This document shows, piece after piece, positions 41,515-42,233 of a stretch of DNA of 42,233 nucleotides (position 1 is its first letter; the number at the start of each line of letters is the position of its first letter). Below the pieces are notes generated by a model. The model was not told the origin of the DNA. It ran no database searches and was given only the letters and a program-made list of their open reading frames with translations. This stretch comes from Oscillospiraceae bacterium (GTDB lineage Bacteria > Bacillota > Clostridia > Oscillospirales > Ruminococcaceae). The position numbers and the translations under genes are program-made. The stretch covers positions 1 through 42,233 of the forward strand of contig JAFSCU010000025.1 of assembly GCA_017436575.1 (NCBI GenBank). The letters are read 5' to 3'.

Positions 41515-41898
41515 ATGAAAGAACTGAAATTTTTATACTGCGAAAGATGCAAAAAAGTTGAACTTACACTTATCGATTCCAAAGCACCTACAATCTGCTG
41601 TGGTCAGCCAATGAAAGTGCTGTCAGCCAACACAACAGATGCAGCAGGCGAAAAACATGTGCCGGTTGCAGAAATTATGGGTAACGAAGTAAAAGTTACA
41701 GTTGGCAGCGTTATTCATCCAATGCTGGAAGAACACCACATTTCCTTCATTGCTGTAGTTTATGAAGATGGCAGCTTTATGGTGAAAGAACTGGAACACA
41801 CAGGCGAACCTGTGGCTGTATTCCCAATCGGCAGTGCAAAACCTGTAGCAGCATACGAATTCTGCAACCTTCATGGTCTTTGGAAAGCAGAAATATAA
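41515..41898 (+). CDS. dfx: desulfoferrodoxin (superoxide reductase)
   Basis: 127 aa. The N-terminal desulforedoxin centre is CERC (9-12) plus CC (28-29), holding FeS4. The superoxide-reducing centre is made by His of EKHVPV, His of HPMLEEHH and the C-terminal CNLHG (Cys and His). It reduces superoxide to peroxide without making oxygen, fitting an obligate anaerobe. Strong site AAGGAGTACATTT. Alone, with its own promoter and terminator. Confidence 0.96.
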   Translation: MKELKFLYCERCKKVELTLIDSKAPTICCGQPMKVLSANTTDAAGEKHVPVAEIMGNEVKVTVGSVIHPMLEEHHISFIAVVYEDGSFMVKELEHTGEPVAVFPIGSAKPVAAYEFCNLHGLWKAEI

Positions 41899-41909
41899 TA
41901 TAATCTTCC

Positions 41910-41942
41910 GAAAAATCCCTTGTCGCCGACAGGGGATTTTTC
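41910..41942 (+). terminator. terminator of dfx
   Basis: A 15-bp stem with one wobble/mismatch region, GAAAAATCCC...GGGGATTTTTC, loop GCC, followed by TGTTG. Confidence 0.85.
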
Positions 41943-41963
41943 TGTTGTGATAAATTATTGTTT

Positions 41964-42162
41964 AGCGCACTGAAGGTGCGCTGAACACGTAGGGGATGGC
42001 GTCCCCGACATCCCGATAATAAAAGCACAGACTGGCATATTGTCATTCTGAGCGAGTGAAACGAGTCGAAGAATCTTTGCACTTATAAAACATCAAAAGA
42101 TGTTTTATTGTTCTTTTCTTGAGAAAAGAACCAAAAGCATGGGGCGTTGCGATTCGCCCCAT
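41964..42162. repeat. cluster of intergenic palindromic repeats
   Basis: No gene. Successive hairpins: AGCGCAC/GTGCGCT (41964-41982), GGGGATGGCGTCCCC, AAAACATC/GATGTTTT (42087-42106), GTTCTTTTCTT/GAGAAAAGAAC (42110-42131) and ATGGGGCG/CGCCCCAT (42139-42162). Between them GTCATTCTGAGCGAG starts a block (42042-42075) I recognise as a dispersed intergenic repeat of gut Firmicutes. A 62-codon minus-strand frame across it is spurious. Confidence 0.6.
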
Positions 42163-42233
42163 ACCCCTAACGCTGCACAAGTGTGGAATGCTGCGACTGC
42201 TACAAATCACGGGAATTTCCCCCTCGCTCACAA

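Noticed and set aside
42043-42231. 62-codon minus-strand frame at the right end
   Set aside because: Consists of the palindromic repeat cluster; such frames recur in repeats and have no ribosome site.

Overview
The window reads as chromosomal DNA of an anaerobic, endospore-lineage Firmicute, most likely a gut member of the Oscillospirales/Clostridia. The signs are a class III (oxygen-sensitive) ribonucleotide reductase, a desulfoferrodoxin, a Spo0A, the MEP isoprenoid enzyme IspE, a BspA-like leucine-rich-repeat surface protein, strong GGAGG ribosome sites and sigma-A promoters of the TTGACA/TATAAT type. There are 34 well supported protein genes plus one possible leader peptide. I see no tRNA, rRNA, CRISPR array, prophage or transposase. 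Genes sit in short operons on both strands, nearly all closed by clear hairpin terminators.

Layout. 1-175: an orphan structured RNA or riboswitch with its own promoter, reading leftwards off the window. 199-257: a small palindromic repeat. 415-3007: nrdD with its glycyl-radical domain on a separate small gene, behind an NrdR-type promoter. 3.3-6.5 kb: a lipid-linked sugar flippase and a beta-CASP metallo-hydrolase. 6.5-9.6 kb: thiamine salvage operon thiW-thiM-thiE-thiD under a TPP riboswitch with a terminator. 9.6-14.2 kb: a membrane-tethered XRE regulator, an SseB-like membrane protein, and the DAK2 (FakA-like) and Asp23/Gls24 pair. 14.5-18.4 kb: operon of Lrp regulator, aminotransferase, DUF362 ferredoxin-like protein and ispE. 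18.4-23.4 kb: NAD synthetase with a dead amidase domain, galactose mutarotase, SGNH hydrolase, HAD phosphatase. 23.4-25.4 kb: ZIP metal transporter, Spo0A, and a probable small RNA whose promoter is a near-copy of the zip promoter. 25.5-31.1 kb: lysine riboswitch in front of an amidohydrolase, then the LRR surface protein. 31.1-36.3 kb: mgtE with an elaborate 5' leader, then the copper operon csoR-copA-copZ. 36.4-38.4 kb: galE and a sugar nucleotidyltransferase. 38.6-41.9 kb: a tandem-repeat lipoprotein, a ProX-type deacylase, an EamA transporter and desulfoferrodoxin. 41.95-42.23 kb: intergenic repeats.

Themes. Metal homeostasis is concentrated between 23.4 and 36.3 kb (ZIP, MgtE, CsoR/CopA/CopZ). 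The most interesting items are regulatory: (i) the twin zip/sRNA promoters, (ii) a lysine riboswitch attached to a YtcJ-like amidohydrolase, (iii) an mgtE leader with two mutually exclusive hairpins, one hiding the ribosome site, and an overlapping upstream reading frame, and (iv) the orphan RNA at the left edge. Several proteins look like enzyme folds with altered active sites (NadE amidase domain, transglutaminase-like domain of the LRR protein, Spo0A receiver). All assignments come from reading the sequence and remembered family motifs; no database search was run.
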